Source of the DNA: Pseudomonas sp. B21-040
GTDB lineage: Bacteria > Pseudomonadota > Gammaproteobacteria > Pseudomonadales > Pseudomonadaceae
Direction: 5' to 3'
DNA length: 64,000 nucleotides
Assembly (NCBI RefSeq): GCF_024748695.1
Contig: NZ_CP087176.1
Coordinates: forward strand, 3,155,501-3,219,500
The notes under the pieces were generated by a model. That model did no database searches. It was given only the letters and a program-made list of their open reading frames with translations, and was not told where the DNA came from. Positions 52,017 through 60,858 of this stretch are shown here, one piece after another; position 1 is the first letter of the stretch; each line of letters begins with the position of its first letter. A program made the translations under genes and the position numbers.

Positions 52017-54904
52017 GGGCTGAAAATAATGAGGCCGCGCGCACGTTTTACCAATTCAGTCCCATGCGTTTCGGGCAATTGGTCAATCAGCCTCACCAAT
52101 GCCTGGTGATCTTCAGTGGTAGCGTCGTGTTGCTCACACAGCTCGACCCTTGCGAGCAGCTCCAGCCACGATGCTTCCTGGGCGCGTGCCTCCTCAATCG
52201 CATGCCGCACCGCCACGCTGCTGGCATCTGATCGACCCTGAACTCGCGCGATCGCGGCCTCCAGCAGCAACAGCTGCGGCAGGTATACGCGTTCGCCCAG
52301 TTCCTCTCCCACCCGGAAGGCTTCCTGCAATTCAACGTGCGCTGCGTCGTAATCGCCTGCCAGTAGCCGCGCTTCGGCGGCGTAGCCGAGTACTTCGCTG
52401 GCACCGGAGCGCATGCCGAGTCCGGTATGTTCCTCGTAGGCCTCGCGGATATTTCGGTAGCCGTCGCGGGGTGCACCGTTGCGTGCGTCGGCCCAGCCGC
52501 GCCACCAGCGGCAAGCCGTGCGCCCGAGTGCGAGGGAATTTTCATCGACGAGCTTCTGCATGTCGTCAGCCAACACTGTCACACGTTCAGGGTTTCCCAG
52601 TCGTACCTCGATCAACACCTCCTGCCATGCAGCGACCAGCCATGTCATGGGTTGTCGAAGCGCATGTGCGCGGGTTCGTGCCCGCTGCATATGGGTTCGT
52701 CCTTGCTCAATCAGGCCAGAACGCACCAGCTCGATGGCCAGCATACCGTGCAGCATGACTTGGGGATCCGCTGCAAAGATCTCGTTGGTCCCGATGTCCA
52801 GCGGCTCGGCGATCGCGAGGGCGCGCTCTAACCAGCGGCGAGTCGTTTTCGTACGACCCTGGAGGTGATGCACCTCGCCCTGAACGATGCATGCTGCCAG
52901 CATGAGCACTTGATCGTTTGCGTTCCGGGACAGCGCTTCAGCACGCACTGCCACTTCCAAAGCCTGCGAATAATCGCCGCGCAAACCGAGCAGATAGCCG
53001 AATCCGTGCAGAAGGCGCCCGCGCATAGGGTGCTCGGGTACATCCGCTAGCAGTGTGTACGCACGTTCGAAAGCCCCCTTGGCTTCGCTGCCGACACCGA
53101 ACATGTGGAAGGCCGAAACCCCCTGCAACGTGGCCAAGGTAATTTCGAGCGTATCGCGCTCCACCCCTTTGGGTGCATGCATAAGCAGGATCAGGGCGCG
53201 CTCAGTGAGGCCGATGCACAAGTCCGGGCTGAAGTGCTGTAGCGCGGCTTCTGCGGCCTCGGCGTAGTAGCGCAGCGCGATCATCGGCAGCCGAGCACGG
53301 TCGAAGTGCATCGCCAGTTCCGAGGCCGCAACCGACACACCGGCCGAGCGCTCGCGTTCGAGGGCAGTGCCCACCTGGCCATGGAGATCGATGCGCAACG
53401 AACGCGGCGTGCGGTCATACAGCACTTGGCGAAACAGGGCGTGCCGGAACGAGTAAGGAGGCTCTACCGCCTCGTCAACATCGGGAGCCCGCGAATGTGA
53501 GAGCCATACCTGCTCACGCATCAGTTCTTCACAGGCGCCGATCACTGAAGAGAGATTGCGCCCCAGGGCTAGCGAAACCGTCTCAACCCGGAAGCCGGCC
53601 CCGCACACCGCAGCCGCCGAAAGGAGTGCACGTTGCTCCGGACCCAGCTTGGCGATGTAGTGATCAATGATGGCGGCCAGGTTGTCGGGAACCGCCAGAT
53701 CCGTCAGTCGAGCTTCGATGGTGGTTTCGTCTTCTTTTGCATCCATCACTTCACTGATGATCGAGGAAACGAACAACGGCACGCCGTCGGTCCGTTCGTG
53801 CAGGGCGCGCACGAAGGCTTCATCGCGTGCCAGTGAGGCTGAACGCAGCGCCACATAGTCGGCGACCTCGGTTTCCGAAAAAGGGTCGAGCACCACTTCC
53901 TCGCACAAGCGTTGCAGTCGCAGTTCGTGTCGCAATGAGCTGAGCGGATGGTCGAGCGCTACCACTTCGGCAAGGCGGAAGCTCGACAGCCACATGAGCC
54001 GGGCGGGGCCTCGTCGTCGCGCCATGTAGTTGATGAGCTGGACCGTCGCCCGGTCGCTCCAGTGCAGGTCTTCGGTGACCAGCAAGAGAGGGCGCAGCTC
54101 TGTGTAGCGGTCCAATAGTTCACCGAATTCCCTCAGCATGCGCTCCGGGCCGACACCGGCCAGCTCGCGCCGCAATGCGTCTCGCTCCTGCGTGCTACTC
54201 AACCACGGCAATTGCAGCAGCCAGGTGGGTGCCACATCGCGCAACAACGCCGGCAGGCTCGGGTCGTTGCGGCACAGATCGGCTAATGCCTCCAGCACCG
54301 GCAGGTATGGCTCGCCGGTGCCGAAGTGCTCCATGCAATGGCCGCGTGCGCAGGCGATGCCGCCAAGGCCGGCGAGGAAATGTTCGATCAATGTGGTTTT
54401 GCCGATCCCCGGTTCTCCAGCAAGCCAGACCACGGCACGCTGGCCAACACCGGCTCGCTCCCACGCCCGCTTCAGCCTCGAGGCCTCGTCAATGCGACCG
54501 ATGAATGGCGGAAACGGATGTGTGTCGGTCGCCGTAACTGCCATGGAAGTAGGCGGTATCGAAGCAGCAGGGGGCGATACGGCGATGAAGCGATAGCCAC
54601 GCCGCGACACCGTCTCGATAAAACGAGGGTGCTTGGGGTCATCGCGCAACACTTTGCGCAGATCGCTGATGGCCGTCTTCAGGACAGAATCGCTGACAAA
54701 CCGATGCCCCCACACGGCATCCAGCAAGGCGTCTTTGGATACCAACGACCCCGGCTGGCGGGCGAGCACGCATAACAACAGAAAGGGGGTCGGCGCCAAC
54801 GCCACCGCTTGCCCATCACGCAACAGGCAAGCGTTAGTCTCGTTGAGTTCGAACTCGCCAAAGTCAAGCAGGGCAGGGGACGGATGGGGCTGCGGACGCG
54901 CCAC
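52013..54904 (-). CDS. Winged-helix/ATPase/TPR transcriptional regulator
   Basis: The 963-aa protein starts with an OmpR/PhoB-type winged helix (about 10-110; GDEL-like FGEFELNETNACLLRDG, KTAISDLRKVLRDDPKHPRFIETVSRRGYRF). An STAND-type ATPase follows (FIGRIDE at about 134-140, Walker A GEPGIGKTT at 163-171, Walker B LLLVTEDLHW), then a long alpha-helical TPR-like region (about 500-960). Proteins of this layout are signal-integrating activators, related in design to MalT but with an N-terminal winged helix. The start at 54904 has no strong ribosome-binding site. The 360-bp gap to the divergent hydroxylase gene suggests a shared regulatory region; it might control that cluster. Confidence 0.9.
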   Translation of the reverse strand: MARPQPHPSPALLDFGEFELNETNACLLRDGQAVALAPTPFLLLCVLARQPGSLVSKDALLDAVWGHRFVSDSVLKTAISDLRKVLRDDPKHPRFIETVSRRGYRFIAVSPPAASIPPTSMAVTATDTHPFPPFIGRIDEASRLKRAWERAGVGQRAVVWLAGEPGIGKTTLIEHFLAGLGGIACARGHCMEHFGTGEPYLPVLEALADLCRNDPSLPALLRDVAPTWLLQLPWLSSTQERDALRRELAGVGPERMLREFGELLDRYTELRPLLLVTEDLHWSDRATVQLINYMARRRGPARLMWLSSFRLAEVVALDHPLSSLRHELRLQRLCEEVVLDPFSETEVADYVALRSASLARDEAFVRALHERTDGVPLFVSSIISEVMDAKEDETTIEARLTDLAVPDNLAAIIDHYIAKLGPEQRALLSAAAVCGAGFRVETVSLALGRNLSSVIGACEELMREQVWLSHSRAPDVDEAVEPPYSFRHALFRQVLYDRTPRSLRIDLHGQVGTALERERSAGVSVAASELAMHFDRARLPMIALRYYAEAAEAALQHFSPDLCIGLTERALILLMHAPKGVERDTLEITLATLQGVSAFHMFGVGSEAKGAFERAYTLLADVPEHPMRGRLLHGFGYLLGLRGDYSQALEVAVRAEALSRNANDQVLMLAACIVQGEVHHLQGRTKTTRRWLERALAIAEPLDIGTNEIFAADPQVMLHGMLAIELVRSGLIEQGRTHMQRARTRAHALRQPMTWLVAAWQEVLIEVRLGNPERVTVLADDMQKLVDENSLALGRTACRWWRGWADARNGAPRDGYRNIREAYEEHTGLGMRSGASEVLGYAAEARLLAGDYDAAHVELQEAFRVGEELGERVYLPQLLLLEAAIARVQGRSDASSVAVRHAIEEARAQEASWLELLARVELCEQHDATTEDHQALVRLIDQLPETHGTELVKRARGLIIFSP

Positions 54905-55264
54905 GGTTGATTCCTAAAGACTTGAAACAGGGTAGTGCGTTGAAGTTTCGCACGGGATTCAGCGTTGAAAAAAATGTTCCTGCCGTCCTGGTCCATTGCT
55001 GACATGACAACGCTGATCGGCTCTGAAGCCAAGCGTCGTCGGTCGGAAACTGGCACACGTGCAACTTCACGCCACGCGCCTTAACGCGGCCACTGACGCC
55101 TTTATCTCAGCTCGTCCGGTCGGTCACATCACGGTTTTTCAATGATCTCAAAAATTAATGACAAAAACATCAATATTGAAATATCTCTCAATATTGCATA
55201 CCTTGAGTCTGCCTGACGATGAGACCTGCGCGCCTCACGACTTCAATCACAACAAGGGCTCGAA
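54905..55264. promoter_or_regulatory. Divergent promoter region, regulator to hydroxylase
   Basis: No gene is seen. The right half (55140-55200) is AT-rich and holds the inverted repeat at 55171-55196. A ribosome-binding site acaagggctcga precedes the ATG at 55265. Confidence 0.5.
55171..55196. promoter_or_regulatory. Inverted repeat, operator candidate upstream of the hydroxylase
   Basis: caatattga (55171-55179) and tcaatattg (55188-55196) form a perfect 9-bp inverted repeat with an 8-nt spacer, 69 bp upstream of the ATG at 55265. The symmetry and AT-rich content suit a TetR-family operator; the TetR gene at 56926 is the nearest candidate. Confidence 0.6.
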
Positions 55265-56923
55265 ATGAACAACAACAAGAAAGATTCCGAATTGCCTCCC
55301 TCCGCCGTTGACGTGCTGGTCGTCGGATACGGTCCGGTTGGTGCAACAATCGCGGCGCTGCTCGGCCGCTACGGGGTTACGACCCTGGTGCTGGATAAGC
55401 TCCATGAAATCGTACTGATGCCTCGTGCCATTGCCCTGGACAACGAGGCGCTACGCATCCTGCAACTCGCAGGTTTGTCGGAAGACGCTTTCGAGAAGAT
55501 CGTCATCCCTGAAGTGAAGATGCACTCACCGGTACTCGGGCAATTCGGTCGAGCCAATACCGAGGGGTGTATCGACGGCCATCCCAAGCTTGTGACGTTC
55601 TATCAACCCGACCTCGAACGAGCGATGCGTGGCCAGGTTTCCCGGCTGAAATCAGTGACCAGCCTGGGTGGTTTCGAGCTGGAGAGTCTGGTCGAAGAAG
55701 CGCAGGGCGTGGTCGCCACCGTACGGGATCAAAATGGGCACTCGCATACTGTCCGCGTCCAGTACCTGATCGGTGCGGACGGCGCCAGTTCCAGGGTCAG
55801 AGCGCTGATTGGTCAGGAGTTCGAAGGACAGACCTATGCGGAGGATTGGCTGATTGTCGACGTCAAGAACCGGCATAAGTCAGCGATTGATCACATTGAG
55901 TTTCTTTGTAATCCGCTGCGCCCAACGCCGCACATGCCGGCACCCGGCGGCAGGGAGCGTTGGGAGTTCATGCTGCAATCCGGCGAGTCCCGGGAAGAGC
56001 TGGAAAGCCCGGAAAGCATAGCCCGGCTGATCGCGCCATGGATCAACCCGCAAGAACTGGAAATCGAGCGCAAGGCGGTGTATCGATTCCACGCTCGCTG
56101 CTGCAACAGATTCAGCCAGGGGCGCGTTTTTCTCGCCGGCGACGCCGCGCACATCACGCCCCCTTTTGTCGGGCAAGGTCTCGTCGCGGGACTTCGGGAT
56201 GGCTCCAACCTTGCCTGGAAACTGGCTTGGGTCCTTCGCGGCCATGCCACGCCTGCAATACTTGAGACCTACGACGTAGAACGCCGTCCCCACGCCCAGG
56301 CGATGATCAATCTGGCGAAACTCATGGGGCGCCTGGTGATGCCCAAGAACAAGATCGCCGCATTCTTTATCCACGGCCTGATGCGTACGCTGGCGTTGAC
56401 TCCCGCTACCAGGAGGTACTTCGAACAGTTGGACATCAAGCCGAAGAACACCTTCAAGCACGGCCTGTTCGTACAGCATCGCCGGGGCGATAAACTGGTG
56501 CGCGGCAGCTTGTTTCCCCAGACCTGGATACGCAACCTGCAAAAGCAGATCAAACTGAGCGACGATGCGCTTGGAGACAACCTGACCCTGGTTGGATTCG
56601 GTGTTGACCCGTTGTCACTGCTGACCCCTGATCAGATCGTTTCCTGGGAAAAAATGGGAGGTCACTTTTTAGAGGTCAGAGCTCGCGGCCAACGCTCCGG
56701 CGGCAGCTGTGACTTCATCGAAGACATGAACCATGAGATCCTGCCGCTGGCTGCCAAGGGAACGCTCGTCGCGGTTCGCCCCGACCGTATCATCATGCAC
56801 CACGCCCCTGGCGCAGAGGCAGGCAATCTCCTTCAGGACTGCAGGCGCTTGCTGGCCGGCAAAGACGCCACTCCGGACAGCGTTTCCATTACCATCAACC
56901 AGCCCATTAGATTGCGAGCTTGA
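55265..56923 (+). CDS. FAD-dependent aromatic hydroxylase (MhpA-like)
   Basis: The 552-aa flavoprotein matches the 3-(3-hydroxyphenyl)propionate hydroxylase type in length. The dinucleotide motif is VVGYGPVGATIAALLGRYG (Gly21, Gly23, Gly26), the DG motif is LIGADGASSRVRALIG, and the GD motif is FLAGDAAHITPPFVGQGLVAGLRD. The C-terminal thioredoxin-like domain is also present. Such enzymes use NAD(P)H and O2 to add an ortho hydroxyl to a phenol, making a catechol for ring cleavage. It heads the cluster, and the TetR gene follows after 2 bp, so both are one transcript. Confidence 0.92.
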   Translation: MNNNKKDSELPPSAVDVLVVGYGPVGATIAALLGRYGVTTLVLDKLHEIVLMPRAIALDNEALRILQLAGLSEDAFEKIVIPEVKMHSPVLGQFGRANTEGCIDGHPKLVTFYQPDLERAMRGQVSRLKSVTSLGGFELESLVEEAQGVVATVRDQNGHSHTVRVQYLIGADGASSRVRALIGQEFEGQTYAEDWLIVDVKNRHKSAIDHIEFLCNPLRPTPHMPAPGGRERWEFMLQSGESREELESPESIARLIAPWINPQELEIERKAVYRFHARCCNRFSQGRVFLAGDAAHITPPFVGQGLVAGLRDGSNLAWKLAWVLRGHATPAILETYDVERRPHAQAMINLAKLMGRLVMPKNKIAAFFIHGLMRTLALTPATRRYFEQLDIKPKNTFKHGLFVQHRRGDKLVRGSLFPQTWIRNLQKQIKLSDDALGDNLTLVGFGVDPLSLLTPDQIVSWEKMGGHFLEVRARGQRSGGSCDFIEDMNHEILPLAAKGTLVAVRPDRIIMHHAPGAEAGNLLQDCRRLLAGKDATPDSVSITINQPIRLRA

Positions 56924-56925
56924 TA

Positions 56926-57573
56926 ATGCATTCCCCCACTCTTCCTTTAGAATCTGACGCGCCAGAACCTCTAACGAGAGGTCACAAGAAACGTGAGCGC
57001 ACCCGTCGCGGTCTCGTGGACGCGGCATTACGCCTTATCGCACGTAAGGAAGTGGGGGAGATCGCATTGCTCGAGGTCGCCGCGGAAGCAGCGGTATCCA
57101 ACGGCACCATCTACAATTATTTTCGAACTCGCGACGAGGTATTGGAGGCGGTGGGCATCGCCATGGCCGCCGAGTTCTCCGATGCCATTTCCGCCATGAG
57201 CAGGGACGTGCACTGCGGCGCACAGAGGCTTTCGATCGGCGTGCGCATGTTTGTATGCCGGGCCGCGGCCGACCAGCAATGGGCGAATGCGCTGCTGCGC
57301 ATCATCCATTTCGACCAGGCAATGCGCTCGCGTCTGGCTGACCATGTACTGGGCGATCTGCGTGAGGGACAGCGAGCGGGCACGTTTGCTTACGAGGACG
57401 AAGGTGTCGCTCTGGATATTGTCTTGTCGTGCACAACCGGAGCCATGCGCTCGGTTGTCGAGGGGCGGGCGGTGGCTGAGCACGATCTGCGGGTTGCCGA
57501 AATGGTTCTCCAGGCTCTGGGCGTCACGCCTGCCAGAGCCAGGAAGATTGCCGGCAAGCCGCTACCGGTCTGA
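56926..57573 (+). CDS. TetR-family regulator, first of the cluster
   Basis: The 215-aa protein has an N-terminal HTH: RTRRGLVDAALRLIARKEVG, then VAAEAAVSNGTIYNYFRTRDEVLEAVG, ending the recognition helix with NGTIYNYF. The C-terminal part is helical, ending in MVLQALGVTPARARKIAG. The ATG at 56926 lies 2 bp after the hydroxylase stop. The gene's 3' end overlaps the convergent reductase gene by 12 bp. It probably represses the hydroxylase unit through the inverted repeat at 55171. Confidence 0.88.
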   Translation: MHSPTLPLESDAPEPLTRGHKKRERTRRGLVDAALRLIARKEVGEIALLEVAAEAAVSNGTIYNYFRTRDEVLEAVGIAMAAEFSDAISAMSRDVHCGAQRLSIGVRMFVCRAAADQQWANALLRIIHFDQAMRSRLADHVLGDLREGQRAGTFAYEDEGVALDIVLSCTTGAMRSVVEGRAVAEHDLRVAEMVLQALGVTPARARKIAGKPLPV

Positions 57574-58827
57574 ACGGATGTCATCCTTTTGCCAGGCTTG
57601 ATCAATCCATCGCCGATAGCTCTTCGCCTGGCGACGAGCCTTCAACTGATTGCCGATCAACGCCATGAGTGGCGACGTCGCGGGGTTTGTCCGTTTTCCT
57701 TGGCTCAGCAAGCCGAGTTGCTTCTTGATCACCGACGCCACGGCAAGTGACGCCAACGTCTTGTTCTTCCATCGGACGACGATGGGCTCCACTTTAATGT
57801 CGCGACCCGCCATCCACTGTTTCGGCAGGGCTGGCTCGATTGCCAACGCAGTAGCAAGTCCGACCATCGACACCGAGCCGCTCACCACTCGCTCGGCGAC
57901 CTCCTTTCTACGCACGCCGCCGGTGACCATCAGCGGCATGCACGCTATTTCTCCTATTTTCTCCGCGAACTCAAGAAAATAGGCTTCTCGCGCCAAGCGG
58001 CTGCCATCGCGGGTCTGTCCCTGCATGGCCGGGCTTTCGTAGCTGCCACCCGACAATTCGACCAGGTCGACCGCCTTCTCGTTAAGCATTTCCACCACGC
58101 GAGCCGCGTCCTCGGCATTGAACCCGCCACGCTGAAAGTCCGCGGAGTTGAGCTTCACGGCGACGCAAAAGATCGGTGCCACTCGCTGACGTATTGCGTC
58201 GATGGTTTTCAATACAATTTGCGCGCGGTTTTCCAGGCTACCGCCCCAGCGGTCTTCGCGCCGATTGGTCAAGGGCGAAAGGAATTGGCTGAACAGGTAG
58301 CCATGCGCTGCATGAACCTCCACGCCGGTGAATCCGGCGCGCTCGGCCAGCACCGCCGCTTGGGTATAGCGCTCGATCAGTTCTTCGATCTCCTGCTCCT
58401 CTAAAGCCCTGGGCGGCACAAACGCTTTTGAAAGTCCGGGGATATCGACCGCCACTGCGGAAGGCCCCCTTGCCGATTGCCCCATTGAAGCCAACAGCTG
58501 CCGTCCGGGATGATTGATTTGCATCCAGGCCTGGGCCCCACGGCTGCGGCAAGCCTCGGCCCAAAGCTTGAATTTGCCCAGGTTCCGATCATCCTCAAGC
58601 ACTACACCAGCGGGGCCGGTCAAGGCGTGACGGTCAACCATGACGTTGCCGGTGATGATCAGACCGGCACCACCCTCCGCCCAACTCCGATAGAGCTTGA
58701 CCAGCGCTTCCCCTGGAGCGTGATCCTCATTGGCAAGGTTCTCCTCCATGGCAGCCTTGGCGATCCGGTTTGGAATCACCGTGCCGTTGGGCAATCGAAG
58801 CGGTTTGAAGAGATTTGAGCCGGTCAT
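57562..58827 (-). CDS. NADH:flavin oxidoreductase, Old Yellow Enzyme family
   Basis: The 421-aa TIM-barrel flavoprotein carries the OYE-type features: PNRIAKAAMEENLAN near the N-terminus, WMQINHPGRQ, VEVHAAHGYLFSQFLSP (with the substrate-binding His pair) and LTNRREDRWGGSLENRAQI. It lacks the C-terminal iron-sulfur/second domain of 2,4-dienoyl-CoA reductase. It reduces activated C=C bonds, for example of enones or dienoates. The ATG at 58827 has gaagga six bases upstream; the frame runs to 58959 but that part is promoter DNA with an operator. It is divergent from the TetR gene at 59057. Confidence 0.9.
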   Translation of the reverse strand: MTGSNLFKPLRLPNGTVIPNRIAKAAMEENLANEDHAPGEALVKLYRSWAEGGAGLIITGNVMVDRHALTGPAGVVLEDDRNLGKFKLWAEACRSRGAQAWMQINHPGRQLLASMGQSARGPSAVAVDIPGLSKAFVPPRALEEQEIEELIERYTQAAVLAERAGFTGVEVHAAHGYLFSQFLSPLTNRREDRWGGSLENRAQIVLKTIDAIRQRVAPIFCVAVKLNSADFQRGGFNAEDAARVVEMLNEKAVDLVELSGGSYESPAMQGQTRDGSRLAREAYFLEFAEKIGEIACMPLMVTGGVRRKEVAERVVSGSVSMVGLATALAIEPALPKQWMAGRDIKVEPIVVRWKNKTLASLAVASVIKKQLGLLSQGKRTNPATSPLMALIGNQLKARRQAKSYRRWIDQAWQKDDIRSDR

Positions 58828-58866
58828 GTTCTGTCCTTCAGCTGATAAAGAGTCAGTCAACATAAT

Positions 58867-58882
58867 TGAACATGCGTGTTCA
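58867..58882. promoter_or_regulatory. TetR operator candidate 1 (reductase promoter)
   Basis: tgaaca (58867-58872), tgcg, tgttca (58877-58882): perfect 6-bp arms with 4-nt spacer. The same arms recur at 59008-59023. It lies 40 bp upstream of the reductase start. Confidence 0.75.
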
Positions 58883-59007
58883 GTTGTGTCAATGTGCAGC
58901 ACTTTTTCTGACCCGGCATCATCGATCAAGACAATCGGATTATATAGGTTTAAGCCCATTATTCAGACAGAGAAACCAACATGCTAAAAAATATGGTTGA
59001 CGTAAAA

Positions 59008-59023
59008 TGAACACGAGTGTTCA
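59008..59023. promoter_or_regulatory. TetR operator candidate 2 (TetR promoter)
   Basis: tgaaca (59008-59013), cgag, tgttca (59018-59023), identical in arms to the site at 58867 and 34 bp upstream of the TetR start at 59057. Two equal sites in a divergent region fit autoregulation and repression of the reductase. Confidence 0.75.
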
Positions 59024-59056
59024 ATCAACCCATAAGGTAATCCTGGAGAGAGAACC

Positions 59057-59671
59057 GTGGAATCCCTGAATCCAACACAACGCCGCATTCATCAAGCCGC
59101 CTTTCGCCTGTTCGCTGAAAAAGGCACCTCACAAGTGAATATTCTCGACCTCGCACAAGAGGCAGGCGTGGCGCGCGGAACGGTCTATAGCAACATCGAC
59201 AGCATGGAAAGCCTGTTCGAGGCGGTTGCCAGTCATCTCGCGAGGGAGATGCATGAACGCGTCAACAAGAGCTTCAATTCCCTCACGGATCCTGCTCATC
59301 GCCTGGCCAATGGCATTCGATTCTTCATTCGCCGAGCGCACGAAGACTCCCAGTGGGGCGCGTTCATCCATAAATTTGCCATGAGCAATTCTGCGTTGCG
59401 CGAAATGTTCAGCAGCCAGGCGACCAGGGATCTCCTGAGCGGGCTTACCACTGGGCGCTACACGTTTGCGCAGGAGCAATTGCTCTCGGTACTGACGCTG
59501 ATATCGAGCAGCGTACTCGGCTCGATTTTCCTGGTACTGGAAGGTCACCGGACGTGGCGCGAGGCGGGCTCTGATACCGCCGAGCTGGTACTGCGGGCAT
59601 TGGGTGTGCCGTCAGAGGAGGCGCGTGCGTTGGCGACCATGGAGTTGCCGGCACTTTCATCTCTCGACTAA
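59057..59671 (+). CDS. TetR-family regulator, second of the cluster
   Basis: The 204-aa protein has a clear HTH: RRIHQAAFRLFAEKGTSQVNILDLAQEAG in outline, with GVARGTVYSNIDSMESLFEAV covering the recognition helix and start of the core. The start is a GTG at 59057 with ggagag seven bases or so upstream. It is divergent from the reductase gene, and the two identical operator-like repeats lie between, so it most likely binds both. Its ligand may be a pathway intermediate or CoA ester. Confidence 0.9.
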   Translation: MESLNPTQRRIHQAAFRLFAEKGTSQVNILDLAQEAGVARGTVYSNIDSMESLFEAVASHLAREMHERVNKSFNSLTDPAHRLANGIRFFIRRAHEDSQWGAFIHKFAMSNSALREMFSSQATRDLLSGLTTGRYTFAQEQLLSVLTLISSSVLGSIFLVLEGHRTWREAGSDTAELVLRALGVPSEEARALATMELPALSSLD

Positions 59672-59695
59672 ATCCGTAACTGACTTGACTGGATA

Positions 59696-59717
59696 AACCC
59701 CTGAATTTTCAGGGGTT
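59696..59717. promoter_or_regulatory. Perfect palindrome between TetR and dioxygenase genes
   Basis: aacccctgaa (59696-59705) and ttcaggggtt (59708-59717) form a perfect 10-bp inverted repeat with 2-nt centre. No T-tract follows. It may end the TetR transcript or serve as operator for the catabolic operon that starts at 59757. Confidence 0.6.
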
Positions 59718-59756
59718 CGGGACAGCTTTGCCCTAAAAAACCGGAAAACAAGAACA

Positions 59757-60848
59757 ATGAACAATAAAATCGAATTGCATCGGTTGGCGACGCAACAGCC
59801 CGCCCGGCATCCTCAGCCGACGGTCAAGGCCCGGGATCTGACGCACCTGATCTTCCAGCGGCCGGACTTGGATGAGGCGGCGCGGTTCCTGACTGACTTC
59901 GGCCTGGCGGTAAGTCGGCAGGAGGCCGATACGCTCTATATGCGGGCCACTGACGCCACTGCATATTGTTACCGTGTCCAACGGGCCGAACATGCACGTT
60001 TCATCGGGTTCGGACTTGCCGTGCAGTCTCTGGACGAACTGGAAAAGCTCACTCGAATCCCGGGTGCGTCATCGGTCGAGAAATCGGAACATCCTGGTAA
60101 AGGGTATTACGTCAGACTGACGGATCCTTCTGGGTTCATTGTGGAAGCCGTCTGCGACCAGACGCCATGCAAGACGCTGGCCCATAGAACTCCTCTCAAC
60201 TGGAATCTGGCGACGGAACAACCGCGAATCAACGCCACGCAGCGCCCGCCGATTGCTCCCCCTGAAGTCCTCAAGCTTGGCCACATCGTCATTGAAGTGG
60301 CCGACTATCAAGCAACCTGTGCCTGGTATACGCAGCATTTCGGGTTTATTCCCAGCGATGTGCAGGTACTTCCCGATGGCACACCTATCGTCGCCTTCAT
60401 GCGCCTTGACCTCGGTGACATCCCCGCAGCTCACCATACGCTCGCGATTGCCCAAGGGTTCATGGCTACCTACAGCCATAGCGCCTATGAAGTCGTCGAT
60501 GCAGACGCCGTGGGTATGGGGCAGCGCGTTTTGCGCGACCGCGGCTGGGAGCACTCATGGGGTATCGGCCGACACATTCTGGGCAGTCAGATCTTCGATT
60601 ACTGGCAAGACCCTTGGGGTGACAAGCACGAGCACTACTGCGACGGGGATCTTTTCACGGCCACTCGGCCTACGGGCATTCATCCGGTCAGCCCCGAGGC
60701 AATGGCGCAGTGGGGGCAGCGCATGCCCAAGAGTTTTACCAAACCCAAGATGAGCCTGGCCAATCTGCTACTGCTGATCCGCAACCTGCGACGCAGCCCG
60801 GACCTGACCATTCGAAAGTTGGTAACACTCATGCGGATGTTCGGGTAG
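59757..60848 (+). CDS. Two-domain VOC protein, extradiol ring-cleavage dioxygenase type
   Basis: The 363-aa protein has two vicinal-oxygen-chelate modules (about 25-125 and 170-290), the layout of type I extradiol dioxygenases. In the second module the metal-ligand positions can be seen: His in LGHIVIEVADYQ, His in YSHSAYEVVDAD, and Glu in GDKHEHYCDGD. With Fe(II) or Mn(II) it would open a catechol ring next to one hydroxyl (meta-cleavage). The first module keeps only the fold. It is the first gene of an operon with the FAH-type hydrolase (10 bp further) and the CoA synthetase. It could also be a glyoxalase-type isomerase, but context favours ring cleavage. Confidence 0.85.
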   Translation: MNNKIELHRLATQQPARHPQPTVKARDLTHLIFQRPDLDEAARFLTDFGLAVSRQEADTLYMRATDATAYCYRVQRAEHARFIGFGLAVQSLDELEKLTRIPGASSVEKSEHPGKGYYVRLTDPSGFIVEAVCDQTPCKTLAHRTPLNWNLATEQPRINATQRPPIAPPEVLKLGHIVIEVADYQATCAWYTQHFGFIPSDVQVLPDGTPIVAFMRLDLGDIPAAHHTLAIAQGFMATYSHSAYEVVDADAVGMGQRVLRDRGWEHSWGIGRHILGSQIFDYWQDPWGDKHEHYCDGDLFTATRPTGIHPVSPEAMAQWGQRMPKSFTKPKMSLANLLLLIRNLRRSPDLTIRKLVTLMRMFG

Positions 60849-60858
60849 AGCTGTCGCC

